DNA from: Actinomycetota bacterium
GTDB taxonomy: Bacteria; Actinomycetota; Acidimicrobiia; Acidimicrobiales; Ilumatobacteraceae
NCBI GenBank assembly: GCA_009705435.1
Contig: WLTJ01000111.1
Coordinates: 1-6,023, forward strand
Length of the DNA stretch: 6,023 bases
Direction: 5' to 3'
Shown here: positions 5,994 through 6,023 of the stretch, one piece after another
How the letters are laid out: every line of letters starts with the position of its first letter
Numbering within the stretch: position 1 is the first letter of the stretch
Made by a program: the position numbers and the translations under genes
Notes under the pieces: generated by a model
Database searches by the model: none
The model's input: the letters and a program-made list of their open reading frames with translations, nothing else
What the model was told of the DNA's origin: nothing

Positions 5994-6023
5994 TTACAAA
6001 CCTAAGAAAGATCCACCATCGCA
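5994..6023 (-). CDS. C-terminal tip of a probable short-chain dehydrogenase/reductase
   Basis: A minus-strand frame enters at 6023 and reads CDGGSFLGL before a TAA at 5994-5996. A D-G-G motif within the last ten residues is characteristic of classical SDR proteins, where it closes the fold after the last strand. The stop leaves 30 bases to the next start, in keeping with an operon running into the EthD gene. Only nine residues are visible, so the family is a good guess and the substrate cannot be read. Confidence 0.55.
   Translation of the reverse strand, partial: CDGGSFLGL

Overview
The window looks like bacterial chromosomal DNA, most likely from an actinobacterium with moderate GC content (roughly half GC by eye, not computed). 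That placement is tentative. It rests on the style of the proteins: a phosphotransferase with a WGDARPGN catalytic loop, a SnoaL/NTF2-like protein, an EthD-domain protein and an extended SDR, a combination common in actinobacterial catabolic clusters. I see no tRNA, rRNA, CRISPR array, insertion sequence or integrase.

Layout, left to right. (1) The last 53 codons of an unidentified + strand gene end at 162. (2) A 687-residue cytoplasmic molybdopterin/[4Fe-4S] oxidoreductase lies on the minus strand (164-2227), tail to tail with gene 1. (3) A 74-bp divergent promoter region holds overlapping -10 elements for both directions. (4) A + strand pair follows: a 136-residue SnoaL/NTF2-like protein (2302-2712) and, 8 bp later, a 358-residue APH/choline-kinase-like phosphotransferase (2721-3797). 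(5) These collide tail to tail, with a 4-bp stop-codon overlap (TTAA), with a minus-strand cluster. In transcription order that cluster is: the C-terminal tip of a probable SDR (enters at 6023), an EthD-domain protein (5963-5619), a 264-residue protein that looks like two fused ferredoxin-like (dimeric alpha+beta barrel) domains (5528-4734), and an NAD(P)-dependent epimerase/dehydratase-type extended SDR (4729-3794).

How the genes may work together (inference). The minus-strand cluster pairs two NAD(P)-dependent reductases/dehydrogenases with two small-barrel proteins. The + strand pair adds a small lyase/isomerase-type fold and a small-molecule kinase. This resembles a catabolic or tailoring pathway for a hydroxylated or cyclic organic substrate (terpenoid, steroid, aromatic or polyketide-like). 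No gene fixes the substrate, and there is no CoA ligase, thiolase or ring-cleaving oxygenase in view. The Mo enzyme may supply a redox or hydration step, or may be an unrelated neighbour.

The most distinctive non-coding signals are the symmetric -10 between the divergent genes, a perfect 9-bp inverted repeat between the EthD and double-barrel genes, and a possible hairpin across the convergent stop overlap. The least characterised gene is the double-barrel protein at 4734-5528.
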